Below, in pieces: positions 16,949 to 25,894 of a stretch of 36,337 bases of DNA (position 1 is its first letter; every line of letters begins with the position of its first letter). The position numbers and the translations under genes were made by a program. The notes beneath the pieces were generated by a model. The model was not told the origin of the DNA. It worked only from the letters and a program-made list of their open reading frames with translations, and did no database searches. This DNA comes from Rhodospirillales bacterium (GTDB lineage Bacteria > Pseudomonadota > Alphaproteobacteria > Acetobacterales > Acetobacteraceae), in assembly GCA_947447625.1 (NCBI GenBank), contig CANFKS010000039.1:1-36337 (forward strand). Reading direction: 5' to 3'.

Positions 16949-17968
16949 TCAACCCGCACTCTGAATTAAACGAAAGATTTCGCCTGATTCCCTTTCCGAA
17001 AGTTGCGCCAGACCCGCAACTCGCGCATGGATCGTATGCGCCCGCCCATTCGGCGCCAATTCGCGATGGCGAAACCAGGTGGTCTGGCGCTTGGTGTACT
17101 GCCCCGTGACGATCTCCGCGCGCCGGCAGGCAGCCTCCAGCGTCATCGTCCCCGCCAGATAAGCCGCCAGTTGCGGCACCCCCAACGCCCGCATCGCCGG
17201 CAAATCCGGATCAAGCCCGAGCGCCAGCAGCCCCGCCACCTCCGCCACCGCCCCCTGCGCCACCATCGCAGCAAACCGAACCGCAATCGCCGCCCGCAAA
17301 TCCTCCCGCGGCGGATCGATCAAAACCGCCGAAAACCGCCACGGCGCCGGACCCGCCCCCCCACTCTGCGACCCTTCGTTCTGCGACCCTTGGCTCTGCC
17401 CCCCTTGGTTTTGCCCCCCTTGGTTTTGCCACGCCACCAGGCCCCGCCCCGTGCCGCGCCACACCTCCCACGCCCGCGCCACGCGCTGGCTGTCCTGGGG
17501 GCGCAACCGCGCCGCGGTCGCCTGATCGACCTTGGCCAACGCATCATGCAGCCCCTTCGGCCCCAGCTCCGCCAACAACCACCGCGCCTCCGCCCGCGCC
17601 GTCTCGGGGATCGGCGGAATGGACGCGATCCCCTCGCGCAGGGCTGCGAAATACAGCCCGCTCCCGCCGCAGAGGATCGGCAACAACCCCGCCTCCCGCG
17701 CCGCCGCCATCTCGGCCAACGCCGCCTCCCGCCACCACGCGACCGACCCCGCCTCCCCCGCCGGGCGCACGCCATACAGGCGATGCGGCGCCATCGCCTC
17801 CTCCGCCACGCTCGGCCGCGCCGTCACGATGCGCAACTCGCGATAGACCTGCATGGAATCCGCATTGATCACCACCCCGCCCAATGCCTGCGCCAAACCC
17901 AGCGCAAGCGCCGATTTTCCGCTGCAGGTGGGGCCCGCGACAATCAAAGCCTGTGGTCGTTCATCCAT
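16949..17968 (-). CDS. miaA: tRNA dimethylallyltransferase
   Basis: The product is 339 aa and adds a dimethylallyl group to A37 of tRNAs that read UNN codons. The P-loop GPTCSGKS is at residues 12-19; NADSMQVYRELRIVTARPS and GGSGLYFAALREG follow. The C-terminal zinc-free part ends TKRQTTWFRHREL. Residues about 180-201 carry QNQGGQNQGGQSQGSQNEGSQ from a 15-bp DNA repeat, an insertion not usual in the family. The start at 17968 lies only 40 nt from the divergent serB start. It is the first gene of the miaA-ilvBHC run, a linkage seen in other alphaproteobacteria. Confidence 0.96.
   Translation of the reverse strand: MDERPQALIVAGPTCSGKSALALGLAQALGGVVINADSMQVYRELRIVTARPSVAEEAMAPHRLYGVRPAGEAGSVAWWREAALAEMAAAREAGLLPILCGGSGLYFAALREGIASIPPIPETARAEARWLLAELGPKGLHDALAKVDQATAARLRPQDSQRVARAWEVWRGTGRGLVAWQNQGGQNQGGQSQGSQNEGSQSGGAGPAPWRFSAVLIDPPREDLRAAIAVRFAAMVAQGAVAEVAGLLALGLDPDLPAMRALGVPQLAAYLAGTMTLEAACRRAEIVTGQYTKRQTTWFRHRELAPNGRAHTIHARVAGLAQLSERESGEIFRLIQSAG
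17364..17430 (-). repeat. 15-bp tandem array, four units, in frame in miaA
   Basis: Units of 15 bp lie at 17364-17378, 17379-17393, 17394-17408 and 17409-17423, with a partial fifth. They diverge by a few bases (CTCTGCGACCCTTCG, TTTTGCCCCCCTTGG). They encode QNQGG/QSQGS/QNEGS pentapeptides in the MiaA insertion. Confidence 0.85.
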
Positions 17969-18008
17969 AATACTTGCAGCCCGGCTGATGGCGCCCCATA
18001 CGGCACCC

Positions 18009-18884
18009 ATGAGCCACATCCTTACCCTGATCGCCGACCGCACCCAAACCACTTTGAGCCAGGCGGTGATCGATCGCGTGCGCGAGGCCATCGACGGCGG
18101 CCCCCCACGCATCCTCTCGCCCGGCGAAGCCGCCGACATCCCCTGCCGCACCATCCCGCTGGCCGCCGCCCTCGACGCAGCCCTCGAAGGCGCGCCCATC
18201 GACACCATCAGCACCCGCCCGCGCAACCGCCGCAAAGCCCTGCTGGTGGCCGATATGGACAGCACCATCATCACCTCCGAAACCCTCGACGCACTCGCCG
18301 CCCACGCCGGCATCGGCGCCCAAATCGCCGCCATCACCCGCCAAAGCATGAACGGCGAAATCGACTTCGCCGACGCCCTGCGCCAACGCGTCGCCATGCT
18401 CAAAAACCTGCCGCTCGACGCACTCGAAAAAACCTGGGCCAAAACCGAACTCACCCCAGGCGCCCGCGAACTCGTCGCCACCATGCGCGCCAACCGCGCC
18501 ACCACCGCCCTGGTCTCAGGCGGCTTCACCTGGTTCACCCAACGCGTGGCCGAAACACTCGGCTTCGATACCCACCGCGCCAACGAACTCCTCCACAACA
18601 ACACCACCCTCACCGGCGAAATCGGCGAACCCATCCTCGACCGCGACGCCAAACGAACCATCCTCATCGAACTCGCCAAAACCCGCGGCATCCAACTCAA
18701 CGCAACCCTCGCCGTCGGCGACGGAGCCAACGACCTCGCCATGCTCCGCGAAGCCGGCCTCGGCATCGCATACCACGCCAAACCCATCGTCGCCGCCGAA
18801 GCCCGCGCCCAAGTGCGATTCGGCACCCTGCGCGCCGTGCTGTTCGCACAAGGGTATCGGCTGGAAGAGATCGTAGGGGCTTAA
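18009..18884 (+). CDS. serB: Phosphoserine phosphatase
   Basis: The product is 291 aa and removes phosphate from phosphoserine in the last step of serine synthesis. Haloacid dehalogenase motifs are DMDSTII (residues ~83-89), SGGFTWF, and GDGANDLAML near the C-terminus. The first 75 residues form a small N-terminal domain that is ACT-like in this family. I chose the ATG at 18009. It is divergent from miaA with a 40-bp gap, so their promoters must overlap the other gene's leader or start. A poly-T hairpin follows 30 nt after its stop. Confidence 0.95.
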   Translation: MSHILTLIADRTQTTLSQAVIDRVREAIDGGPPRILSPGEAADIPCRTIPLAAALDAALEGAPIDTISTRPRNRRKALLVADMDSTIITSETLDALAAHAGIGAQIAAITRQSMNGEIDFADALRQRVAMLKNLPLDALEKTWAKTELTPGARELVATMRANRATTALVSGGFTWFTQRVAETLGFDTHRANELLHNNTTLTGEIGEPILDRDAKRTILIELAKTRGIQLNATLAVGDGANDLAMLREAGLGIAYHAKPIVAAEARAQVRFGTLRAVLFAQGYRLEEIVGA

Positions 18885-18915
18885 GGGTTAACAGGCAGTA
18901 AAGGTTAAGGGGTAG

Positions 18916-18957
18916 CACTTCTTTTTTGAAAAAAAGAAGCAAAAAACTTTCATCCGC
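18916..18957 (+). terminator. Poly-T/poly-A hairpin, copy 4 (after serB)
   Basis: CTTCTTTTTTGAAAAAAAGAAG (18918-18939) then CAAAAAACTTTCATCCG begins about 30 nt after the serB stop, in gene direction. It faces copy 5, which serves the convergent gene. Confidence 0.6.
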
Positions 18958-19035
18958 TTTGCATCGCGGGAAGTGGCCAGGGTGGAGGGGCGAAGCCGAT
19001 CGCTGCACGCTCTCCTTTTCCCCCCCAAGCCAAAC

Positions 19036-19078
19036 GGACAAAAGTTTTTTGCTTCTTTTTTTCAAAAAAGAAGCGCTA
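19036..19078 (-). terminator. Poly-T/poly-A hairpin, copy 5 (after DUF1643 gene)
   Basis: GCTTCTTTTTTTCAAAAAAGAAGC (19051-19074) is the inverted mate of copy 4. It begins about 33 nt after the stop (19111) of the minus-strand DUF1643 gene. The 78 nt between the pair contain GAGGGGCGAAGCCGATCG, also found reverse-complemented beside copy 1. Confidence 0.6.
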
Positions 19079-19110
19079 CCCCTTCCCTTTTCGTCCCGCC
19101 CGTCCCTTCG

Positions 19111-19650
19111 TCACGGCTTCCATTCGAACGGCACTGTATCGGCTGCGATATAGAGTGGGTGTCCGGGGGCGCCGTCTTTGCTCAGGCGCAGTGCGTGCAG
19201 GCGGTATCCGGCGGTGGCCAGCATGCGGGCGGCGTGCAGGCCGGCGCCGGCGATGGATTTGGCTTTCGGGCTGCCGTAGCCCACCAGGATGAAGGCGGCG
19301 CGGGCTGCCATGCTGCGCAGGGCGGCGTCGTTGTCGGGGCCGATCGGGTCGTCCACTGTATCCAGGGTTTCCTGGAAGGTGGCGCGGTAGGCGGCGGAGT
19401 TGGCGATCCAGAGTGTGCCGTAGCCCCAGGTTCGGGCGAAGCCGATGGTGCGGTTGACGGTTCGGTCGCTGCCTTCGTGGCCGGCGGCCGAGGGGTTCAT
19501 CATCAGTGCCATCATGGCTGGCCGGGTGGTGTCCCAGGTCAGTTCGAGGCTGTAGCGGTAGCAGTCGTTGGGTCCGCCGTAGACGGCGCGCGCCACCACG
19601 CCTGGGGGATAGGCGATGGGTTTGGTGCCTGGGTTGTGGGTGGTGTTCAC
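19111..19650 (-). CDS. DUF1643 domain protein
   Basis: The product is 179 aa. The core matches DUF1643: YRYSLELTWD, ALMMNPSAAGHEGSDRTVNRTIGFARTWGYGTLWIANSAAYRATFQ, and VGYGSPKAK. The family has no known reaction; it is found scattered in bacteria and phages. The start is a GTG at 19650 that overlaps the upstream TGA (GTGA), so it is coupled to the MBL gene. An upstream in-frame extension would lie entirely within the MBL gene. Its job beside a hydrolase and peptide importer is unknown. Confidence 0.85.
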   Translation of the reverse strand: MNTTHNPGTKPIAYPPGVVARAVYGGPNDCYRYSLELTWDTTRPAMMALMMNPSAAGHEGSDRTVNRTIGFARTWGYGTLWIANSAAYRATFQETLDTVDDPIGPDNDAALRSMAARAAFILVGYGSPKAKSIAGAGLHAARMLATAGYRLHALRLSKDGAPGHPLYIAADTVPFEWKP

Positions 19651-20537
19651 GTGTGGCGGTAGCGGTAATGGAAGCGTTCGCCGTCGGCTTCGATGAGTCC
19701 GGCGGTGGGGGCGGGGAAGTGGATGGGCAGGATGATGGTGCCGGTATCGGCGACGGAGGCCAGGAAATTGCGGCGCGATGTGGCGGCCTGGGCGGGGTCG
19801 GTGCAGAAGATGGTGGACCAGGAGGGTTCGCGGCATTGCAGGGCGTGGTGCATCATGTCTCCGGTGACGACGGCGCGTTGGCCTTTGGAGAAGATGTTGA
19901 CGCAGCAATGGTGGGGCGAGTGGCCTGGTGTGGGGATGAGGGAGACGAGGTCGTCCAGCATGTAGTCGTCATCGACGAGCAGGGCCTGGCCGGCTTGGAC
20001 GATGGGCAGGCAGTTCATGCGGAAGACGTTGTTTTGCGAATTCACCGCGTCGTTTGCCGGGTCGGCGCTGCGGGCGGCGGCTTCCCAGACTTCGTATTCC
20101 TTGCGCGCGAAGACGTATTTGGCGTTGGGGAAGGTTGGCACCCAGCGCCCGTCGCGCAGGATGGTGTTCCAGCCGCAATGGTCGATATGCAGATGGGTGC
20201 AGAACACGTAGTCGATGTCGGCCACGGTGAGGCCGGCGGCTTTGAGCCCGTTGATCCAGGGCGATTTGTCGAAATCCATCGGCGCGGGGTAGCCTTTGTC
20301 GTCGCCGGTGCAGGTATCGACCAGGATCGTGTGGTGCGGGGTGCGCACGACGAAGGTTTGGTAGGTGATGAACATCTTGCCGGTGGCGGCGTCGAACGAG
20401 ACGGGGTCCATCTCGGCGATATGGCGTTCCCCGATCTCGGCGGTGTAGTCCGGGAACATGTCCTTGGGCGCCCGCCAGGCCCCTTCGCGCTCAACGATGG
20501 ATGTGATCGTCACATCCCCAACCCTGATCTCCCGCAT
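19647..20537 (-). CDS. MBL-fold metallo-hydrolase
   Basis: The product is 296 aa. The metal site HLHIDH is at residues 115-120 (H115, H117, D119, H120). TPGHSPHH, GDMMHH and the late IHFPAP histidine complete the set. This form is common among lactonases such as quorum-quenching N-acyl-homoserine lactonases, and among other esterases. No signal peptide is seen. It starts 79 nt after the ABC operon's last ATPase, in the same direction. Possible roles are lactone or ester hydrolysis of an imported compound; substrate unproven. Confidence 0.88.
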   Translation of the reverse strand: MREIRVGDVTITSIVEREGAWRAPKDMFPDYTAEIGERHIAEMDPVSFDAATGKMFITYQTFVVRTPHHTILVDTCTGDDKGYPAPMDFDKSPWINGLKAAGLTVADIDYVFCTHLHIDHCGWNTILRDGRWVPTFPNAKYVFARKEYEVWEAAARSADPANDAVNSQNNVFRMNCLPIVQAGQALLVDDDYMLDDLVSLIPTPGHSPHHCCVNIFSKGQRAVVTGDMMHHALQCREPSWSTIFCTDPAQAATSRRNFLASVADTGTIILPIHFPAPTAGLIEADGERFHYRYRHT

Positions 20538-20616
20538 CGTCGTTTCTCCTCGGTCAGAACAACAGTGAAATCGTTTGCTGCTTTTGTGTCAAAACAACAG
20601 CCCTGGCGTGCCTCGC

Positions 20617-21354
20617 TTACGCCTCCTCCAACTCCACACTCAGCCTGCGCAATGCGGTGGTATGCGGATGCGCAGTCCGCCCCGCGCGCAGGTCGGAAGC
20701 CGAGATCTGCTCCACCATCAGCCCGCCTTGCATGACGCCGAGCCTGGGGCAGAGATGGGCCACGACGGCGAGGTTGTGGCTGACGAGGATATAGGTGAGG
20801 CCGCGGCGGTCCTGCAGGTCGGCCAGCAGATTGAGCACTTCGGCCTGCACGGACACGTCGAGTGCGGAGGTTGGTTCGTCGAGCAGCAGCACGTCGGGTT
20901 CGGCCATCAGGGCGCGGGCGATGGCGACGCGCTGGCGTTGGCCGCCGCTGAGCTGGTGGGGAAAGCGAAAGCGGGTGGCGGGCGGCAGGGCGACTTCGGC
21001 GAGCGCGCGCAGGATGCGGGTTTCGTGGTCGTCCATGCCGTGCACGATCAGGGGTTCGGACAAGGCGCGATCCACGGTCTGGCGCGGATGGAGCGAGCCG
21101 TAGGGGTCCTGGAAGACCATTTGCACGCGGCGGAAGAAATCCTTGCCGCGCACCCGGCCGAGGCTTTGGCCGTTGATCGCCATGCTGCCGGTCCAGTCCG
21201 GGTTGAGGCCGGAGAGGGCGCGCAGCACGGTCGATTTGCCGGAGCCGCTTTCCCCCACGATGCCGAAACTGCCGCCCCGCGGCACCTGGAGGCTGATGCC
21301 GCGCACGGCATGAACCGCCCCGAAGCGGACATGGAGGTCCTTGATATCGATCAT
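20617..21354 (-). CDS. Peptide-type ABC importer ATPase 2, system 1
   Basis: The product is 245 aa. Walker A GESGSGKST, signature LSGGQRQR, Walker B VLLLDEPTSALD and the H-loop SHN are all present. The protein stops soon after the nucleotide-binding domain and lacks the cysteine-containing C-terminal region of many DppF proteins. I set the start at the ATG at 21354, overlapping the previous stop; an in-frame ATG at 21363 is possible. It powers uptake together with the partner ATPase at 21351-22178. Confidence 0.9.
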   Translation of the reverse strand: MIDIKDLHVRFGAVHAVRGISLQVPRGGSFGIVGESGSGKSTVLRALSGLNPDWTGSMAINGQSLGRVRGKDFFRRVQMVFQDPYGSLHPRQTVDRALSEPLIVHGMDDHETRILRALAEVALPPATRFRFPHQLSGGQRQRVAIARALMAEPDVLLLDEPTSALDVSVQAEVLNLLADLQDRRGLTYILVSHNLAVVAHLCPRLGVMQGGLMVEQISASDLRAGRTAHPHTTALRRLSVELEEA

Positions 21355-22178
21355 TTCAGCCATTCCGGATCGCGCTTCATCACCGCAAGCCGCGGCCGCG
21401 GATGGGACAAGGCGGGCAGGCATTCGAGCAGCCCGGTGGTATAGGGGTGCCGCGCGCGGGCCAGTTCGCCGGCGCCGAGTTGCTCGACGATGCGCCCCGC
21501 ATACATCACCGCCACGCGATCGCAGAAATGCGAGACCAGCGGCAGATCATGGCTGATCAGGATCAGCGCCATGCCGCGGCGGGACACGAGGTCGTCCAGC
21601 AGGCGCAGGATTTCGGCCTGCACGGTGGCATCGAGGGCGGAGGTCGGCTCGTCCGCGATCAGCAATTCGGGGTCGGGGGCCAGCATCATGGCGATCATCA
21701 CGCGCTGGCCCATGCCGCCCGAAAGCTCATGCGGATAGGCGGCAAACACGCGGGCGGGGTCGTTGATGCGGACCTGGTCCAGCAGGTCCATCGCGCCGTC
21801 GCGGGCCTCCCGCGCGCCGCCCTTGCGATGCATCCGCCACGCCTCGGCGATTTGCGCGCCGGCGGTCATCACCGGGTTGAGCGAATATTTCGGGTCCTGC
21901 AGGATCAGCCCGGCGCGCTTGCCGCGAATGCCGCGCATGGCCGATTCGCTGGCTTTGAGCACATCGATCCCGTCGAATGCCAGCCGGTCCGCCGAAAGCC
22001 GGGCACTGCGCGGCAGCAGCCGCAGGATGGAGCGCGCGGTGAGGGACTTGCCGGAGCCCGATTCGCCCACGATGCCGAGCTTCTCGTTGCCGATGCTGAG
22101 GCTGACATTGCGCACCGCATGGCTGATGCCGGTCGCGCCGGGGAAGGCGATGCAGAGGTTCTGGATATCGACGTGCAT
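21351..22178 (-). CDS. Peptide-type ABC importer ATPase 1, system 1
   Basis: The product is 275 aa. Walker A GESGSGKSL, Q-loop region LILQDPKYSLNP, signature LSGGMGQRV, Walker B LLIADEPTSALD and the H-loop ISHD are in the usual order. It is short for DppD: the C-terminal cysteine cluster that binds an iron-sulfur centre in some family members is missing. The ATG at 22178 overlaps the permease stop by one base. It is the fourth gene of the five-gene operon. Confidence 0.92.
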   Translation of the reverse strand: MHVDIQNLCIAFPGATGISHAVRNVSLSIGNEKLGIVGESGSGKSLTARSILRLLPRSARLSADRLAFDGIDVLKASESAMRGIRGKRAGLILQDPKYSLNPVMTAGAQIAEAWRMHRKGGAREARDGAMDLLDQVRINDPARVFAAYPHELSGGMGQRVMIAMMLAPDPELLIADEPTSALDATVQAEILRLLDDLVSRRGMALILISHDLPLVSHFCDRVAVMYAGRIVEQLGAGELARARHPYTTGLLECLPALSHPRPRLAVMKRDPEWLK

Positions 22179-23137
22179 CAGCGTTGCTTCGGGTCCAGCA
22201 CATCGCGCAACCCGTCGCCCAGCAGGTTGAAGGCGAGCGAGACCAGGAAGATCGCGATGCCCGGAATGGTCGGCACCCACCATTGATCGAGGATGAAGCG
22301 CCGCGCGGTGGCGATCATCGCGCCCCATTCCGGCGAGGGCGGCTGCGCCCCCATGCCGAGGAAGCCGAGCGAGGCGGCGGTGAGGATGATGGACGACATG
22401 TCGAGCGTCACGCGCACCACGAGGCTGCCGAGACACAGCGGCACGATATGGCGCAGCACGATGCGCGCCGAGGAGGCCCCGGTCAGGCGCACGGCGGCGA
22501 TGAAATCGGTGTTGCGCAGGCTCAGCGTCTCCGCCCGCGCCAGGCGCGCATAAGGCGGCCAGGCCGTCAGCACGATGGCGAAGATGGCCGAGGTGATGCC
22601 GGGCTTGATCGCAGCCACGAAGGCCAGCGCCAGGATCAGGCGCGGAAAGGCGAGAAACACATCCGTCACCCGCATCAGCACCCGATCCGCCACCCCGCCG
22701 TAATACCCCGCGATACAGCCCACCGCGAGGCCGAGCGGCGCCACCAGCACCACCACCGCCACCACCATGCCCAGCGTCACCCGCCCGCCCATCAGGATGC
22801 GGCTGAACAGATCCCGCCCCAGCTCGTCCGTGCCGAACCAATGCAGCGCCGAGGGCCGGGCGAGGCGGTTGGTGAGGTCCTGCATGGCGGGGTCGTACGG
22901 CACGACAAGCGGCGCGATCAGCGCGGCCGAGACCATCAGCACAATGACGATCAGCCCGCCCATCGCCAGCGTGTTGGCGCGGAAATCGCACCACAGCCGA
23001 TAGCGCGCGCCCCAGGCCGCCTGGCTGCGCGAGGCGGGCGTGTCGCTCAGCAGCCAGTCGCGCCATGACGGGTCGCGCAAGGAGGGGTCGCGCAAGGAGG
23101 GGTCGGCCCCGGCTCCGGTGGGGGAGGTGGCGCTCAT
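22178..23137 (-). CDS. Peptide-type ABC importer permease C, system 1
   Basis: The product is 319 aa. The N-terminus (residues 12-25) repeats RDPSL from a 15-bp DNA array and is probably a cytoplasmic tail. A first membrane segment (LAMGGLIVIVLMVSAALIAPLVV) is followed by GTDELGRDLFSR, the DppC signature, and five further hydrophobic segments. The EAA-like loop RLARAETLSLRNTDFIAAVRLTGAS contacts the ATPase. The ATG at 23137 overlaps the stop of permease B (ATGA). Confidence 0.92.
   Translation of the reverse strand: MSATSPTGAGADPSLRDPSLRDPSWRDWLLSDTPASRSQAAWGARYRLWCDFRANTLAMGGLIVIVLMVSAALIAPLVVPYDPAMQDLTNRLARPSALHWFGTDELGRDLFSRILMGGRVTLGMVVAVVVLVAPLGLAVGCIAGYYGGVADRVLMRVTDVFLAFPRLILALAFVAAIKPGITSAIFAIVLTAWPPYARLARAETLSLRNTDFIAAVRLTGASSARIVLRHIVPLCLGSLVVRVTLDMSSIILTAASLGFLGMGAQPPSPEWGAMIATARRFILDQWWVPTIPGIAIFLVSLAFNLLGDGLRDVLDPKQR
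23070..23105 (-). repeat. 15-bp tandem array, N-terminus of permease C
   Basis: GGGTCGCGCAAGGAG occurs at 23070-23084 and 23085-23099, with a partial third and a decayed copy to the left. In the coding direction it gives RDPSLRDPSLRDPSWRD close to the start of the permease. Confidence 0.85.
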
Positions 23138-24144
23138 GATACGCGGGGATCCAGGAGTTTGTAGAGCAGATCGGCCAGCATGTTGAACGCCAGATAGGTG
23201 ACACCCACCACCAGCGTCGCGCCCAGCACGGCGTTCATGTCGGCATTGAGCAGCGACACCGTGAGATACTGGCCCAGCCCCGGCCAGGAAAACACCGTCT
23301 CCGTCACCACCGCGCCTTCGAGCAGCCCGGCATAGGTGAGCGCCATGATGGTGATCAGCCGCACCGCGATGTTGCCGAACGCGTGTTTCCAGATCACCCG
23401 CGCAGCCGACAGCCCCTTGGCCCGCGCGGTGATGACATATTCGCCCGCGAGCGCATCGAGCATGAACGCCCGCGTCATCCGCGCGATGAAGGCCATGGCG
23501 AAATAGGCGAGCACGGCGGCGGGCTGGATCAGATGGGCCACCGCATCGCGCAGCACATCCCAGTCGCGCGCCAGCAGCGCATCGACGGTGAGGAAATTGG
23601 TCACCGCCGGCACCTGCTCGTCGAACATGATATCCTGCCGCCCCGGCCCCGGCGCCCAGTGCAGCGTGGCGTAGAACACCAGCAGGCTCAGCAGCGCCAG
23701 CACGAAAATCGGCAGCGAATGCCCGGCCAGACACACCACGCGGATCGTGTGATCCACCTTGGTGCCCTGCCTGACCGCGGCCAGCACGCCGAGCGGCACG
23801 CCGATGCACGACGCAAACAGGATCGCCACCGTGGCAAGCTCCATCGTGGCGGGAAAGAAGCGCTTGATATCCTCCCACACCGTATGGCTCGTCATCACGG
23901 AGCGCCCGAGATCGCCGATGGCGAGCTTGCCGAGATAGATCCAGAACTGGACATACAACGGCTCGTCCAGCCCGAGTTCGAGCCGCACCGCCGCCACCAC
24001 ATCGGCCGGCGCCCGATCGCCCACGATGGCCAGCACCGGGTCGATCGGCATCACCCGCCCGATCAGGAACGTGACCAGCACGAGGCCGAACAAGGTGATC
24101 GGCACGCTGGCGGCGGTGGCCGCCAGCGCCTTGAGGCGTTTCAA
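23134..24144 (-). CDS. Peptide-type ABC importer permease B, system 1
   Basis: The product is 336 aa with an N-terminal membrane helix (SVPITLFGLVLVTFLIGRVMP) and the DppB pattern DPVLAIVGDRAP. LGLDEPLYVQFWIYLG and the periplasmic loop GDLGRS follow. The EAA loop (FMLDALAGEYVITARAKGLSAARVIWKHAFGN) and the terminal LLDPRVS are typical. About six transmembrane segments are visible. It starts 28 nt after the binding protein stop. Confidence 0.93.
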   Translation of the reverse strand: MKRLKALAATAASVPITLFGLVLVTFLIGRVMPIDPVLAIVGDRAPADVVAAVRLELGLDEPLYVQFWIYLGKLAIGDLGRSVMTSHTVWEDIKRFFPATMELATVAILFASCIGVPLGVLAAVRQGTKVDHTIRVVCLAGHSLPIFVLALLSLLVFYATLHWAPGPGRQDIMFDEQVPAVTNFLTVDALLARDWDVLRDAVAHLIQPAAVLAYFAMAFIARMTRAFMLDALAGEYVITARAKGLSAARVIWKHAFGNIAVRLITIMALTYAGLLEGAVVTETVFSWPGLGQYLTVSLLNADMNAVLGATLVVGVTYLAFNMLADLLYKLLDPRVS

Positions 24145-24172
24145 GACAAAACTCCGCTCTGAACTTCTCCGC

Positions 24173-25762
24173 TCAAACCTTCACCGCCTGATCGAACATC
24201 GTCCGCGCGCTCAGCGGCGCGAGCTTGAAGCCGTCGAGGTTCTTGCGCATCACCGCCCATTCCGTGCTCTGCAACAGCAGGGCAAAGGGGCTGCGCTGGT
24301 GATGGTCGCGCTGCATTGCGGCATACATGGTGGCGCGCACCGCGCTGTCCGGCTCCTTGACGGCCGCCAGCGCGCGCTGCGTCAGGTCCGCATCCTGCCA
24401 GGAATTGCGCCACGACAAGGTCTTGGAGCGCGCCGTGTCGGTATTGTCGACATTGACGCAGAAGGTCTCGGCGTTGGAATGCGGGTCCATATAGTCGATG
24501 CCCCAGGACAGGATCGCCATCTGGTGCTGCCGCGCGCGGTAGCGGGTGATGACCTGGCGCTGCTCGGCCGCCATCAGGGTCGCCTTGATGCCGATCTCGG
24601 CGAGATTGGCCTGAATCGCCTGGGCGATGTCCGAGCCGGGCTGGCCGTTGTAATGGTCGATGGTGATCTCGAACCCGCTCACCCCCTCGGCCGCCATCAT
24701 CGCCTTGGCCTTGGCGGAATCCTTGCTGAAGGGCTGATCGGCGATCGCCCCCATCACGCCGGCCGGCACGAAGGATTGCTGCACCGCATAGGTCGTCGGC
24801 ACGATGTTCTTTTGGATGCCGTTGTAGTCGATCGCCCATTTGATCGCCTGGCGCACGCCGGGCTTGGCCAGAACCGGCACATTCTGGTTCATGCAGAGAT
24901 ACATGATGTAGCTGCGCGGCGAGGAACTCAGCTTGAACGCGGGATTGCCCTGGGCCGCCTTCAACTGGTCCGGCAGCAGATCGCGCGCGATGTCGATATC
25001 GCCCTGCTGCAACTGCAATTGCTGCGCCGAGGGGTCGATGATGTGCTTGTAGAACACGCGCTTCGGCTTGGTCTTGAGCGGGGAATGCGGGTTGGCATCC
25101 AGCACCACGCTCTCGGAGGCCTTCCACGAACGCACGCTGAACGGCCCGGTGCCGGCCGAATTGGTCTTCATCCAGCCATTGCCGAGATCGCCGTTGACCT
25201 CGTTTTTCAGCACCAGCGCCTTCTCCACCACCGAGCCGCAATTGGCGGACAGGCAATAGAGCACGAACGTGGGCGCGAATTTCTCGGCGATGGCGAATTT
25301 GAGGCTGAGCGGCCCCGTCGCCACGATCATCGTCTCGACATTGTCCTTCGTCGCGCCGAACTGGTTGAGAATGAAGGCGGGGGCTTTGTTGAGCTTGATC
25401 GTCCGCACGAGCGAAAACACCGCATCCTCCGCCGTCACCGGATTGCCGGAAGCGAATTTGCGGCCCGCCCTCAGCACGAAGGTGATCGACAGCCCATCAG
25501 GCGCGATCGTCCAGCTCTCCGCCAACTCGCCCTTGATCTCGTCGGGATTGGCCGGGTTCGGCACCACCAGGCGCTCATAGCAATTGCCCGTCACCTCGCC
25601 GCCCGAAAACTCGAACGCCTCGGCAGGGTCAAGGCTGATGATGTCGTCAATCGCCTTGCCGATGACGATCATGTCCTTCGGCGTATCAGCCCACCCCTCG
25701 CCGGCCAGCGAAAAAAACGGAGTGGCAGTGGCAGTGAACATCAACGCGCGGCGGCTGAGCAT
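24173..25762 (-). CDS. Peptide-type ABC importer binding protein, system 1 (SBP_bac_5)
   Basis: The product is 529 aa, the usual size for a dipeptide/oligopeptide-binding protein of the periplasm. The N-terminus MLSRRALMFTATATPFFSLAGEGWA has a twin arginine, so Tat export is possible; Sec is an alternative. The two-domain fold is shown by LDPAEAFEFSGGEV, ESWTIAPDGLSITFVLRAGRKFASGNPVTAEDAVFSL, and late FCVNVDNTDTA and RDHHQRSPFALLLQ. It heads the operon. Ligand cannot be told from sequence: peptides, amides or opines are possible. Confidence 0.93.
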   Translation of the reverse strand: MLSRRALMFTATATPFFSLAGEGWADTPKDMIVIGKAIDDIISLDPAEAFEFSGGEVTGNCYERLVVPNPANPDEIKGELAESWTIAPDGLSITFVLRAGRKFASGNPVTAEDAVFSLVRTIKLNKAPAFILNQFGATKDNVETMIVATGPLSLKFAIAEKFAPTFVLYCLSANCGSVVEKALVLKNEVNGDLGNGWMKTNSAGTGPFSVRSWKASESVVLDANPHSPLKTKPKRVFYKHIIDPSAQQLQLQQGDIDIARDLLPDQLKAAQGNPAFKLSSSPRSYIMYLCMNQNVPVLAKPGVRQAIKWAIDYNGIQKNIVPTTYAVQQSFVPAGVMGAIADQPFSKDSAKAKAMMAAEGVSGFEITIDHYNGQPGSDIAQAIQANLAEIGIKATLMAAEQRQVITRYRARQHQMAILSWGIDYMDPHSNAETFCVNVDNTDTARSKTLSWRNSWQDADLTQRALAAVKEPDSAVRATMYAAMQRDHHQRSPFALLLQSTEWAVMRKNLDGFKLAPLSARTMFDQAVKV

Positions 25763-25894
25763 GGCAGGTCTCCCGGTTCGGTACAGACGATGTCTAGCAA
25801 CCCATGCGCGCCGCGCAAAGCGGAAGTTCGTTGGCTTGGGGGAAGGGAAGGAAGGGGAAGGAAGGCAAGAGAAGGGAAGGAAGGGGAAGGAAGG

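Noticed and set aside
21351-23204. A fused permease-ATPase protein of 617 residues
   Set aside because: The front part is the permease in the wrong frame; the ATPase starts properly at 22178.
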